A stretch of 64,000 nt of DNA. Origin: Bacillota bacterium (GTDB taxonomy: Bacteria > Bacillota > UBA994 > UBA5500). The notes under the pieces were generated by a model. It saw nothing but the letters and a program-made list of their open reading frames with translations, searched no databases and was not told where the DNA came from. Shown one piece after another: positions 49,886 to 58,649 of the stretch; position 1 is the stretch's first letter; the number at the start of each line of letters is the position of its first letter. A program made the translations under genes and the position numbers. The stretch spans positions 1-64,000 of the forward strand of contig JAEZJZ010000021.1 in NCBI GenBank assembly GCA_023436245.1, read 5' to 3'.

Positions 49886-50707
49886 ATGCTACTGTGGGAA
49901 GTGATCGTTCTCGGTTTGGTTCAGGGGTTGACGGAGTTCTTGCCCGTCTCTAGCTCCGGTCACTTGGTTTTGACCCAGAGTCTGCTAGGGGTGAACAGTC
50001 CGGGATTGCTGCTGGAGATAGTGCTGCATCTCGGCACCCTAATCTCTGTGATCATCGTTTATTGGCACGATGTGATCGGCCTCTTCCGGGGACTATTCTC
50101 CCTTGTCAGCAATCCGCGCGGCAAACGCGTTGACCGCGATCTCAACACTTATCGGCGCATGATCGGGCTGTTACTCGTGGGGACGATTCCGGCTGCAATC
50201 CTCGGGCTGACGATGGAACCTGTCTTCAGCGGGCTGTTCGAATCGCCGTTCGCTGTCGGGCTGGCGATGCTCTTAACTGGTGTGGTGCTTTTCTTGATCT
50301 CGCGCCAGCGAGCTGGCAAGCGGAATTTTCGTCAGATGAACTGGTTCGATGCTTTGTTTGTGGGACTGGCCCAGGGCCTGGCCATCACCCCAGGGCTGTC
50401 GCGATCGGGCATGACCATCAGCGGCGCCCTCAGTCGCAAATTGGACCGAGAGACCGCGACCAGATTCTCTTTCCTGCTGTCGCTGCCGACAATTGCCGGG
50501 GCAGCCGTGTTGCAGTTTGTAGACGTGTTGGGTGATGTCAGTCAGATCGGCGACATCAAGCTGTTGGTCGCTGGTTTCCTGGCAGCGACCCTGGCCGGCA
50601 TCTTCGCCATCAAGCTGCTGGTCAACGTGCTGAAAAAGGGTAGGCTGCAGTACTTCGCGTACTACGTATGGATCATCGGCTTGATCGCCATCTGGCGAGC
50701 GGCTTAG
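49886..50707 (+). CDS. uppP: Undecaprenyl-diphosphate phosphatase UppP (BacA)
   Basis: A 273-residue polytopic enzyme that recycles the cell-wall lipid carrier. The two catalytic repeats are present: LVQGLTEFLPVSSSGHLVL near the N-terminus and LAQGLAITPGLSRSGMTIS in the middle. The ATG at 49886 follows GGAAGGAAG; an upstream in-frame ATG at 49865 would add 7 residues. It may confer bacitracin tolerance. Confidence 0.96.
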   Translation: MLLWEVIVLGLVQGLTEFLPVSSSGHLVLTQSLLGVNSPGLLLEIVLHLGTLISVIIVYWHDVIGLFRGLFSLVSNPRGKRVDRDLNTYRRMIGLLLVGTIPAAILGLTMEPVFSGLFESPFAVGLAMLLTGVVLFLISRQRAGKRNFRQMNWFDALFVGLAQGLAITPGLSRSGMTISGALSRKLDRETATRFSFLLSLPTIAGAAVLQFVDVLGDVSQIGDIKLLVAGFLAATLAGIFAIKLLVNVLKKGRLQYFAYYVWIIGLIAIWRAA

Positions 50708-50721
50708 GGAGTGGAGATTTG

Positions 50722-52950
50722 ATGGAGAAGAAGACTAGACGCAGGCGGAGGAAGAAGAAGGAGATAGCACCGCTGATCAGGGAGGCTGTGTCCATCGCCA
50801 TGATCGTGTTTGCCGTTACCTTGATGATCAGCCTGGGTCGGGACGCCGCAGGCATGGGTTTGTTCGGACTGGCTTTGCGCAAGACCTTCCTGGTTGTGTT
50901 CGGCACAAAGGGTAGTGGCCTGCTGGCGGCTGCGCTGGTGGTCTTCAGTCTTCGCCTTTTCCTCGGACGTAACCTGACGCCGGGGCGCTGGGAGTTGCCC
51001 TCCGGTGTGCTCTGCTTCCTGGTGGTTGTTACCGGTTGGCAGCTAATGGACGGGGTACTGCCGATTTCCGCTTGGGCGAACGGCACGACTGGCGGGTTCG
51101 TGGGTAATGCGCTGGTCTGGACCGTATCATCAGTCTTCGGACCGGTGGGTGCCTGGGTGGTGCTGGTCGGCTTGTTCCTGGTTTCTCTACTCGGGCTGAC
51201 CAACCTTTCACTGGCGGCGTTGATCAACAAGGGCTGGTCCCTCTTTCTGGGTGTGTTGCGCACAGAAAGGCCGACTCGTGCCCCAAGGAAGCAGCCGGAG
51301 AAGCCGGTGCTGGCAACCTCTGTGCGGGAGTTCTCGCCTTCCGCCGAGTTGACGATTCAGGATTTCGCTGTCGAGCGGGCAGAGTCTGCCGCCCCCGTGC
51401 CAGAGCCGGTTGACCTGGTGTCTAGCCTGGCGCCAACAGAACCTGAACCTGCCACTGACTGGCAGGTGGAGCAACTGCCGCTGCCGGCGGCAAGCGCGGA
51501 AGCTGCGAGCGAGTATCAGTTGCCCCCGCTCTCGTTGCTGAACCGTCCGTTCCGCCCCCGGAGTACCAGACAAAATCAGGATATTTACGATAATAGTCAG
51601 ACTCTCGAAAGCACTCTCGAGAACTTTGGCATCACTGCCAAAGTGGTGCAGGCAACCAAGGGTCCGGCCGTCACTCGCTACGAGATCCAAACGGCCCCTG
51701 GAACAAAAGTCAGCCGGGTCACCAGCCTAGCCGACGACATTGCCCTCAGCTTGGCTTGCTCGGAGGTGCGCATTGAGGCACCGATTCCAGGGAAGGCTGC
51801 TATCGGTATTGAGGTGCCGAACAAATCCGTCTCGTCGGTCCTGCTGCGGGACGTGCTGGAGAGCAGTGAGTTTCGCGATGCATCTCAGGTACTGACAGTT
51901 GGGCTCGGCAAGGACATCGCCGGCCAGGCGATCGTCGCCAACCTGGCGGACATGCCCCACCTGCTGATCGCCGGCGCCACCGGGTCCGGCAAGAGCGTCT
52001 GCATCAACAGCATGATTGCGAGCATTCTCTACAAGGCCAAACCTCAGGAAGTGCGCTTCCTGATGATTGACCCGAAAGTTGTAGAATTGTCCTGCTACAA
52101 CGGCATTCCGCATCTGCTTGCGCCAGTGGTCAATCAGCCGAAAAAGGCGGCTGCTGCGCTGAAGTGGGCGACGGTGGAGATGGAGAAGCGCTACAGCGCC
52201 TTTGCCAAGGCCGGCGTACGCGACATCACGCGGTTCAATGAGTGGGCAGAGGAGAGCGGCAAGGAGAAGCTCCCCTTCATCGTGATCATCATCGACGAAC
52301 TGGCCGATCTGATGATGGTGGCCAGGGCAGATGTGGAAGACGCAATCTGCCGATTGGCTCAGATGGCCAGGGCATGCGGCATGCATCTCTTGATCGGTAC
52401 CCAGCGACCGTCCACCGACGTAATCACTGGGCTAATCAAGGCCAACATTCCTTCACGCATATCCTTCGCCGTCTCCTCGCAAACTGACTCGCGGGTCATT
52501 TTGGACATGGGCGGCGCGGAGAAGCTGCTCGGCAAAGGAGACATGCTGTTCGCACCGGTTGGAATCGGCAAGCCGCTGCGCATCCAGGGAGCCTACGTCT
52601 CCAATCGGGAGATCGAGTCGCTGGTTGAGTTCGTTGGCAGCCAACTGGAGGCGCAGTACGTGGAGCAACTCTGTCGAATTGAGGAATCGGTGCAGAACGG
52701 ACAGGACGATGAGCGAGATGAGCTGTTTGTGCAGGCCGCCAATGTCGTGGTGGAGGCGGGGCAGGCCTCTGTCTCGCTGTTGCAGCGGCGCTTGCGGGTA
52801 GGTTACACTCGGGCTGCCCGGCTGGTCGATCAGCTGGAATCGGCTGGCATCGTCGGGCCTTATGAGGGCAGTAAGCCAAGACAAGTGTTTAAGAATCGCG
52901 AAATTGTAAAAAACATAACAGAGGCAGGAAAAAGACCGCAAACCATGTAG
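50722..52950 (+). CDS. ftsK: DNA translocase FtsK/SpoIIIE
   Basis: A 742-residue DNA pump: a basic N-terminus, four membrane helices (about 18-170), a linker, and a motor domain (from about 290) with Walker A GATGSGKSVCINSMI, Walker B FIVIIIDELADL and a C-terminal winged-helix gamma domain (from about 680) that reads KOPS-type sequences. In spore formers it moves the chromosome into the forespore (SpoIIIE) and clears DNA from the septum. The ATG at 50722 follows GGAG; the ORF opens upstream within uppP. Confidence 0.95.
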   Translation: MEKKTRRRRRKKKEIAPLIREAVSIAMIVFAVTLMISLGRDAAGMGLFGLALRKTFLVVFGTKGSGLLAAALVVFSLRLFLGRNLTPGRWELPSGVLCFLVVVTGWQLMDGVLPISAWANGTTGGFVGNALVWTVSSVFGPVGAWVVLVGLFLVSLLGLTNLSLAALINKGWSLFLGVLRTERPTRAPRKQPEKPVLATSVREFSPSAELTIQDFAVERAESAAPVPEPVDLVSSLAPTEPEPATDWQVEQLPLPAASAEAASEYQLPPLSLLNRPFRPRSTRQNQDIYDNSQTLESTLENFGITAKVVQATKGPAVTRYEIQTAPGTKVSRVTSLADDIALSLACSEVRIEAPIPGKAAIGIEVPNKSVSSVLLRDVLESSEFRDASQVLTVGLGKDIAGQAIVANLADMPHLLIAGATGSGKSVCINSMIASILYKAKPQEVRFLMIDPKVVELSCYNGIPHLLAPVVNQPKKAAAALKWATVEMEKRYSAFAKAGVRDITRFNEWAEESGKEKLPFIVIIIDELADLMMVARADVEDAICRLAQMARACGMHLLIGTQRPSTDVITGLIKANIPSRISFAVSSQTDSRVILDMGGAEKLLGKGDMLFAPVGIGKPLRIQGAYVSNREIESLVEFVGSQLEAQYVEQLCRIEESVQNGQDDERDELFVQAANVVVEAGQASVSLLQRRLRVGYTRAARLVDQLESAGIVGPYEGSKPRQVFKNREIVKNITEAGKRPQTM

Positions 52951-53013
52951 GAATAATGTGGTTTCGTGTCGAAACTGTGTCGTACTACGTTAACGGGCTA
53001 GGAGGTGTCAGCG

Positions 53014-53934
53014 ATGGGTCACCTAGGTGAGCTACTGCGTCAACGGCAGGAATCGCTAGGGCTTTCGTTGACTGACCTGCAGGACCGCACCAAGATTCGC
53101 GAGAAATACATCAAGGCCATCCTGCAAGGCAAATACGATGTGATTCCAGGAGAGGTATACCTGCGAGGCTTCATTCGTTCTATAGCCAGCGAGCTGGGAA
53201 TAGACCCCGGGGAGGCCATGCAGGCCTATTATCAGGACCAAGGGCAGACGACAACTGAGGGTTTGGAAGCTCAGCCGCCAACCTCAAGTCCGGTCCCGAA
53301 GCCGGCGGAAACCCGTGAGCCGGAGCGGACGCCTGAACCACGTGCGGCAGTGCCGCCGCGTCGGGCAACAACGGCCGCCCCTGCGCAGAGGGTGGTCTCT
53401 TCCGGCACAGACCGCAACCGCCGCAGGCGGCGAAATGGCGCGCCTTGGGCTGTGGCAATCGGGCTGCTGATCCTAGTGGCCGCTGGCGTCTGGTATTGGA
53501 GCACTTATCTCCGGACTCCGGTAGAGCCGCCACCGACGGATCCCCCGGTTGTGCAGAATCCACCACCGGTGAATGAGCCTGATCCCCCTGCACCAACGAC
53601 GACAGTCACGCTGACAAACCCAGGTGCCAAGGATCTGGTCTATATGGTCAAGCCGGGGCCACTCACAGTGAATCTGTCCACCATCGAACGCGGTGCTTGC
53701 TGGTTGCGGGTTGTCACTGACGAAGGAACGCCTGCTGCCACCACTCAAGAGTTGACTATCGGCACGCGGCCGACCGAAGAAGTTCGAAGTTTGAGGGTCG
53801 AGGCAAATCAGCAGATCTTCATCCGAGCTGGTTATCCGACAGCGCTCATTCTAGAGATCAATGGAGAAAACCTCGGCATAGTCGGCGGGGAGAATCCTCG
53901 CACATTGACAATCGAGGTGGACCCGACTCCCTAA
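53014..53934 (+). CDS. RodZ-like cell-shape protein (HTH, membrane anchor, DUF4115)
   Basis: A 306-residue protein: N-terminal helix-turn-helix (LGELLRQRQESLGLSLTDLQDRTKIREKYIKAIL), Pro-rich region, one membrane segment (about 146-165), a second Pro-rich spacer and a C-terminal DUF4115 domain (about 200-300). This is the RodZ/YmfM layout; RodZ links MreB to the cell wall machinery. The ATG at 53014 follows AGGAGG at 8 bases. Confidence 0.9.
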   Translation: MGHLGELLRQRQESLGLSLTDLQDRTKIREKYIKAILQGKYDVIPGEVYLRGFIRSIASELGIDPGEAMQAYYQDQGQTTTEGLEAQPPTSSPVPKPAETREPERTPEPRAAVPPRRATTAAPAQRVVSSGTDRNRRRRRNGAPWAVAIGLLILVAAGVWYWSTYLRTPVEPPPTDPPVVQNPPPVNEPDPPAPTTTVTLTNPGAKDLVYMVKPGPLTVNLSTIERGACWLRVVTDEGTPAATTQELTIGTRPTEEVRSLRVEANQQIFIRAGYPTALILEINGENLGIVGGENPRTLTIEVDPTP

Positions 53935-53953
53935 GCGGAATCGTTTGTTGATC

Positions 53954-53987
53954 AGGTGGCTCCTCTGTCTCTGGGGAGCCACCTTTG
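53954..53987 (+). terminator. Terminator after the rodZ-like gene
   Basis: AGGTGGCTCC and GGAGCCACCT form a perfect ten-base stem, followed by TTGTTGT. Confidence 0.85.
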
Positions 53988-54091
53988 TTGTGATTGATCT
54001 GACGTTCGCTATGGTATGATAATGCAAAGCACGACACCGACTGCAGCGGATGCCTTTGACGGCGACGTGCGTGCTGCCAGGGGAGCAAATC

Positions 54092-54141
54092 TGTCCCCAA
54101 TTATTCAAAGTGAGTAATCGAGAACCGTCCCCAATTATTCA
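54092..54141 (+). repeat. Direct repeat of GTCCCCAATTATTCA
   Basis: Two 15-base identical segments, at 54093-54107 and 54127-54141, 34 bases apart, with AGAACC before the second. They lie before the YgiQ gene. This resembles leftover ends of small transposon-associated repeats, but no transposase is present. Confidence 0.6.
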
Positions 54142-54171
54142 TTCGACTGCCCCCAGATAAGGAGGGGAAAG

Positions 54172-56106
54172 ATGCGTACACTGGAGCTAGGAGATCATTT
54201 CCTGCCGATGAGCAGGTCAGAGATGCAGCAACTTGGCTGGGATGAGCTGGACTTCGTGTTGATCACCGGTGATGCCTACGTCGACCACCCCAGCTTCGGC
54301 CCGGCGATCATCGGTCGCCTGTTGGAGCATGCCGGCTACCGCGTCGGTATCATCGCTCAGCCGGACTGGCGTTCTGAGCGGGACTTTCAAAAACTCGGCC
54401 GTCCCCGGTTGGCCGCCTTGGTCACGGCTGGCAATCTCGATTCCATGGTCAGCAATTACACTGCTGCAAAACGCCCGCGGCGAGAAGATGACTACTCGCC
54501 GGGAGGAATCGGTGGCAGACGCCCCGACTTGGCCACCATTGCTTATGCCAACCGCGTCAGACAGGCATTCAAGGGTCTGCCGATCATTATCGGCGGCATC
54601 GAGGCTAGCCTCAGGCGACTGGCGCACTACGACTGGTGGGGTGACAGACTGCGGCGCAGCATTCTGATCGACAGTCGGGCTGATGTGCTCGTCTACGGGA
54701 TGGGTGAGTCCAGCATCATCGAGTTGGCTGGCATGCTCACGCTGGACAACTGGCGGGACCTGCTGCCGAAGGTGCGCGGCATTTGCTACCTGAGCGACCA
54801 CGCGCCGGGTGATGCGGTGATCCTGCCCAGCTTCGAGCAGATGGATCAGGACAAATTGGCCTACGCGAAAGCCTTTCGATTGAGTTTCCTGGAGCAGGAC
54901 GCCTGCAGTGGACGCAGAGTAGCCGGACCGCATGGCGACAAATATGTGATTCAGCAACCGCCTTCTCAGCCACTCACCCGGACAGCCCTGGATCAGGTCT
55001 ACGAACTGCCGTATATGCGCCAGTGGCATCCGGTTTATAACAGCTTTGGCGGCGTCCCGGCGTTGGAGGAAGTGCAGTTCAGCATCACCAGTCATCGCGG
55101 TTGTTTCGGTTCTTGCTCGTTCTGTGCCCTGACTGCTCACCAAGGGCGGGTGATCCAGTCGCGCAGCCGGGAATCATTGCTGGCCGAAGCTAGACTGTTG
55201 ACCAAACTGCCAGGCTTCAAGGGATACATCCACGACGTTGGCGGTCCGACTGCCAATTTTCACGAAATGGCTTGCCAAGCCCAGGCGGAGCGGGGAGCCT
55301 GCCGCAACAAGCAGTGTCTGCATCCCAGTCTCTGTAATCAACTAGAGGTGGATCATCGCGAATACGTGCAGGTGCTGCGCGAGATGCGAGCGTTGCCGGG
55401 AGTGAAGAAGGTCTTTGTGCGCTCGGGGCTACGCTTCGACTATCTGCTGGCCGACAAATCGGATGATTTCTTCTCGGATTTGGTGGAGCACCATGTTTCC
55501 GGTCAACTCAAGGTTGCCCCGGAGCACGTCAGCGCGCGCGTGACCAAGCTGATGGGAAAGCCCGGTCGGGAGACATTTGACCGTTTTCGGGAGCGTTACG
55601 CCGAGCACAACCAGCGTCTAGGCAAGAAGCAGTACCTGGTACCCTATTTCATGTCCAGCCACCCTGGAAGTACCTTGTCAGACGCCATCGAGTTGGCTGA
55701 GTATCTGCGCGATACTGGGCTGCGGCCAGAGCAGGTGCAGGACTTCATCCCGACGCCGGGGTCACTATCCACTGCCATGTTCTATACTGGTGTGCACCCT
55801 CTGACCGCAGAAAAGGTGCACGTTCCGCGCAGCGAGGACGAGAAGGCAATGCAGCGGGCGCTGCTGCAGTATTGGATGCCGAAGAATCGGGAACTGGTCG
55901 CTCGCGCCTTGCGGGAAGCCGGGCGAACCGATCTGATCGGCTTTGGCCCCAAATGCCTGATTGGCCCACCGTCGGGCGGAGGCACAAATCGTCATCCGGT
56001 CAGGCAGCAGAGAGCAGGAGCCGCCAACCAGGGCCCAAAGCAAAACCAGAAGCCAGGTCCGAAGACACGTGCTAAACAGGGTGAGAGGAGGAGGCGGGGA
56101 AGTTGA
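54172..56106 (+). CDS. YgiQ-family radical SAM protein
   Basis: A 644-residue UPF0313/YgiQ protein. The N-terminal part is a B12-like domain (DFVLITGDAYVDHPSFGPAIIGRLLEHAGY), followed by a radical SAM core with the cluster motif CFGSCSFCALTAHQGR and further cysteines in CRNKQCLHPSLCN, and a basic, Pro/Gln-rich tail. The reaction is unknown. AAGGAGGGG precedes the ATG; the end overlaps the helicase gene by four bases. Confidence 0.92.
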   Translation: MRTLELGDHFLPMSRSEMQQLGWDELDFVLITGDAYVDHPSFGPAIIGRLLEHAGYRVGIIAQPDWRSERDFQKLGRPRLAALVTAGNLDSMVSNYTAAKRPRREDDYSPGGIGGRRPDLATIAYANRVRQAFKGLPIIIGGIEASLRRLAHYDWWGDRLRRSILIDSRADVLVYGMGESSIIELAGMLTLDNWRDLLPKVRGICYLSDHAPGDAVILPSFEQMDQDKLAYAKAFRLSFLEQDACSGRRVAGPHGDKYVIQQPPSQPLTRTALDQVYELPYMRQWHPVYNSFGGVPALEEVQFSITSHRGCFGSCSFCALTAHQGRVIQSRSRESLLAEARLLTKLPGFKGYIHDVGGPTANFHEMACQAQAERGACRNKQCLHPSLCNQLEVDHREYVQVLREMRALPGVKKVFVRSGLRFDYLLADKSDDFFSDLVEHHVSGQLKVAPEHVSARVTKLMGKPGRETFDRFRERYAEHNQRLGKKQYLVPYFMSSHPGSTLSDAIELAEYLRDTGLRPEQVQDFIPTPGSLSTAMFYTGVHPLTAEKVHVPRSEDEKAMQRALLQYWMPKNRELVARALREAGRTDLIGFGPKCLIGPPSGGGTNRHPVRQQRAGAANQGPKQNQKPGPKTRAKQGERRRRGS

Positions 56107-58382
56107 ATCTGGAACAGTTTGTCAACTATTTGGAACAGGATGCGGCGATCAAGGAGAATATCCGGCAGCATTTGGTCTTTCCCAGCGTTCCGGCCGTTTA
56201 TCAGGACTTCCCCGCCAGCCTCGACCCGCGTATCGTCACCTATCTCAAGCAGAAGGGCATTGACCGGCCTTATTCGCACCAAGCAGAGGTTTGGCAGGCT
56301 GTGGCGGAAGACCGCGATGCAGTTGTGGTCACGCCTACTGCTTCCGGCAAGACGCTCTGCTACAACGTTCCGGTGTTGAATCAGATCTTGGACGATCCAA
56401 CCAGTCGAGCCCTTTACCTGTTTCCGACCAAGGCTTTGGCTCAGGATCAGGTGGTGGAACTGCAGCGGGCAGCCGATGAGATGGGCGTGGACATTCGCAC
56501 TTTCACCTATGACGGCGACACCCCGCCCACCGCCCGTCAGGCGGTGCGCACCGCTGGCCATATCGTGGTCACCAATCCCGACATGCTGCACACCGGCATT
56601 CTGCCTCATCACACCAAGTGGGTGAAGCTGTTTCAGAATCTGCGTTATGTGGTGATCGATGAGTTGCACACCTACCGGGGGGTGTTCGGCAGCCACGTGG
56701 CCAATGTGATTCGGCGGCTGATTCGTCTCTGTCGCTTCTACGGCAGTAACCCCCGCTTCATTTGCAGTTCGGCCACTATCGCCAATCCAAAGGAACTGGC
56801 AGAGCAGTTGATTGGGCGCGAGGTTTGTCTGATCGATCAAAACGGCGCTCCTCGCAGCGAGCGCCATCTGCTGTTCTACAATCCGCCGCTGGTCAACGCC
56901 CAGCTTGGCATCAGGAAGAGCAGTCTGCTGGAGGCGACGCGCCTGGCCGACATCAGTCTGGGCAACGGCCTGCAGACGATTGTCTTCGGACGCAGTCGCC
57001 AGTCCGTGGAACTGATGCTCACCTATCTGCGTGAACGGCAGGGAGTTGGCAGTCGGGTGGCTGGCTACCGTGGTGGGTACTTGCCGACCGAGCGGCGACG
57101 CATCGAGCAAGGGCTGCGCAGCGGCGAGATACTCGGGGTAGTGAGCACCAATGCGCTGGAGCTGGGTGTGGACATCGGACAACTCGAGGTCTGTGTGCTG
57201 GCTGGCTATCCGGGAACGATCGCCAGTGCTTGGCAACAGATGGGCAGAGTGGGACGTCGGCAGGGTTCATCCCTAGCGATTGTGGTTGGCTCCAGTCTGC
57301 CGCTCGACCAATTCATGATGCAGCAACCGGACTACTTCCTGGGCGCCTCTCCGGAACATGGTTTGATCAACCCGGAGAACCTCTCCATTCTGGTCAGCCA
57401 CCTGAAGTGCGGTGCATTTGAATTGCCCTATTCTCAGGCGGAAGTAGCCGATGATTTCAATCGCCGCGAGATTCTAGATTTTCTGGCCGATGCCTCGGTC
57501 TTGCGCCGGGCGGAGGGGCGTTACTTTTGGATGAGCGCCGCTTTCCCAGCCGAGGAAATCGGCTTGCGCAGTGCCAGCATCGACAACTTCGTGATCATCA
57601 GGCAGGAGCATGGCCATAGTCAGGTAATCGGTGAGATTGACCGTATCGGAGCCATGACCACGGTGCACGATGAGGCGATCTATCTGCATGGCGGACAGCA
57701 GTTCCATGTGGATCGGCTCGACTTTGCGGAAAAGAAGGCGTACGTACATCCGGTGGACGTGGACTACTATACAGATGCCAACCTGGCGGTCAACCTGCAG
57801 GTGCTCTCCGTTCTGCAGCAGGATGAGGGTTTGGATTACTCCTGCTTTGCCGGCGAAGTGGCTGTCACCATCTTTGCTACCATCTTCAAGAAGGTGCGTT
57901 TGCATACCCACGAGAATGTCGGCTGGGGCAAGATCCGTCTGCCGGAAGAACAGGTGCATACCACCGCCTTCTGGCTGACCGTGGACGGCAATCTCGGCTA
58001 CAGCGCCGATGAGTTGCAGAGTGGCTTGGTCGGATTGACCAACTTGCTTAAATCGATAGCACCGATCTACCTGCTGACCGACAGTCGCGACTTGGGCGTC
58101 GCCTGTCAGGTGAAGTCGCCGTTCACCAATCTGCCTACTGTCTTTCTGTATGACATGTATCCCGGCGGCATTGGTTTGGCGGAGAAGCTGTTCACCATGC
58201 GCCACGAGTTGTTGCAGGCGGCACAGAGGGCAGTCGACTCCTGCCCTTGCCAGAGCGGCTGCCCTTCCTGTATTGGACCGGCAAATGAAGTCGGTGAGCG
58301 GGGCAAGCAACTGGTCAGAGAGTTGCTGAAATCGATGCAGACATCGACCGTCAGCGAGAATGGCAAGTCTCAAGCCATCTGA
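56103..58382 (+). CDS. YprA-type DEAD/DEAH-box helicase with DUF1998 zinc domain
   Basis: A 759-residue superfamily 2 helicase: motif I TASGKTLCYNVPVL (near 80), motif II VIDELHTY, motif III SSATIANP, a helicase C domain with ALELGVDIG and QQMGRVGRRQG, and the C-terminal DUF1998 domain with CPCQSGCPSCIGP for metal binding. YprA-like proteins (MrfA) act in mitomycin-type DNA damage repair in Bacillus. The TTG start overlaps the YgiQ gene. Its last codons (GKSQAI, stop) lie within the left arm of a palindromic repeat. Confidence 0.93.
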   Translation: MNLEQFVNYLEQDAAIKENIRQHLVFPSVPAVYQDFPASLDPRIVTYLKQKGIDRPYSHQAEVWQAVAEDRDAVVVTPTASGKTLCYNVPVLNQILDDPTSRALYLFPTKALAQDQVVELQRAADEMGVDIRTFTYDGDTPPTARQAVRTAGHIVVTNPDMLHTGILPHHTKWVKLFQNLRYVVIDELHTYRGVFGSHVANVIRRLIRLCRFYGSNPRFICSSATIANPKELAEQLIGREVCLIDQNGAPRSERHLLFYNPPLVNAQLGIRKSSLLEATRLADISLGNGLQTIVFGRSRQSVELMLTYLRERQGVGSRVAGYRGGYLPTERRRIEQGLRSGEILGVVSTNALELGVDIGQLEVCVLAGYPGTIASAWQQMGRVGRRQGSSLAIVVGSSLPLDQFMMQQPDYFLGASPEHGLINPENLSILVSHLKCGAFELPYSQAEVADDFNRREILDFLADASVLRRAEGRYFWMSAAFPAEEIGLRSASIDNFVIIRQEHGHSQVIGEIDRIGAMTTVHDEAIYLHGGQQFHVDRLDFAEKKAYVHPVDVDYYTDANLAVNLQVLSVLQQDEGLDYSCFAGEVAVTIFATIFKKVRLHTHENVGWGKIRLPEEQVHTTAFWLTVDGNLGYSADELQSGLVGLTNLLKSIAPIYLLTDSRDLGVACQVKSPFTNLPTVFLYDMYPGGIGLAEKLFTMRHELLQAAQRAVDSCPCQSGCPSCIGPANEVGERGKQLVRELLKSMQTSTVSENGKSQAI

Positions 58383-58536
58383 TCCAGAACCCGGCGGTAC
58401 CCAAAAGCGGTTGCACTGAGACTTGACGCCCCGTGATAGATCCACATTGACAGAGTACGAGTACGGCGTTAAGTCTCAAACCATATGATACAAGGCCTAG
58501 CAATACCCAGAAGCAATTGGAGTGAGACCTAACGCC
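58362..58536 (+). repeat. Two tandem palindromic repeat copies after the helicase gene
   Basis: Copy D (58362-58430) begins GGCAAGTCTCAAGCCAT inside the helicase gene, contains its stop, and ends TGAGACTTGACGCC. Copy E (58465-58536) begins GGCGTTAAGTCTCAAACCAT and ends TGAGACCTAACGCC; both ends changed in a compensating way (GTTAAG/CTAAC). The start-to-start distance is 103, as in the flhG array. The remainder to 58640 holds the tail of the unit and no gene. Confidence 0.85.
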
Positions 58537-58649
58537 GCATTGATAGTTTTGGGATTGACAGATTACTGAAGTGGGTGGCTCTCTGTAGCGGAAGTATGCT
58601 ACCATTACATTCAGGCACTGCCTGAGCAGTGTGGTGAGGAGGCTCTATC

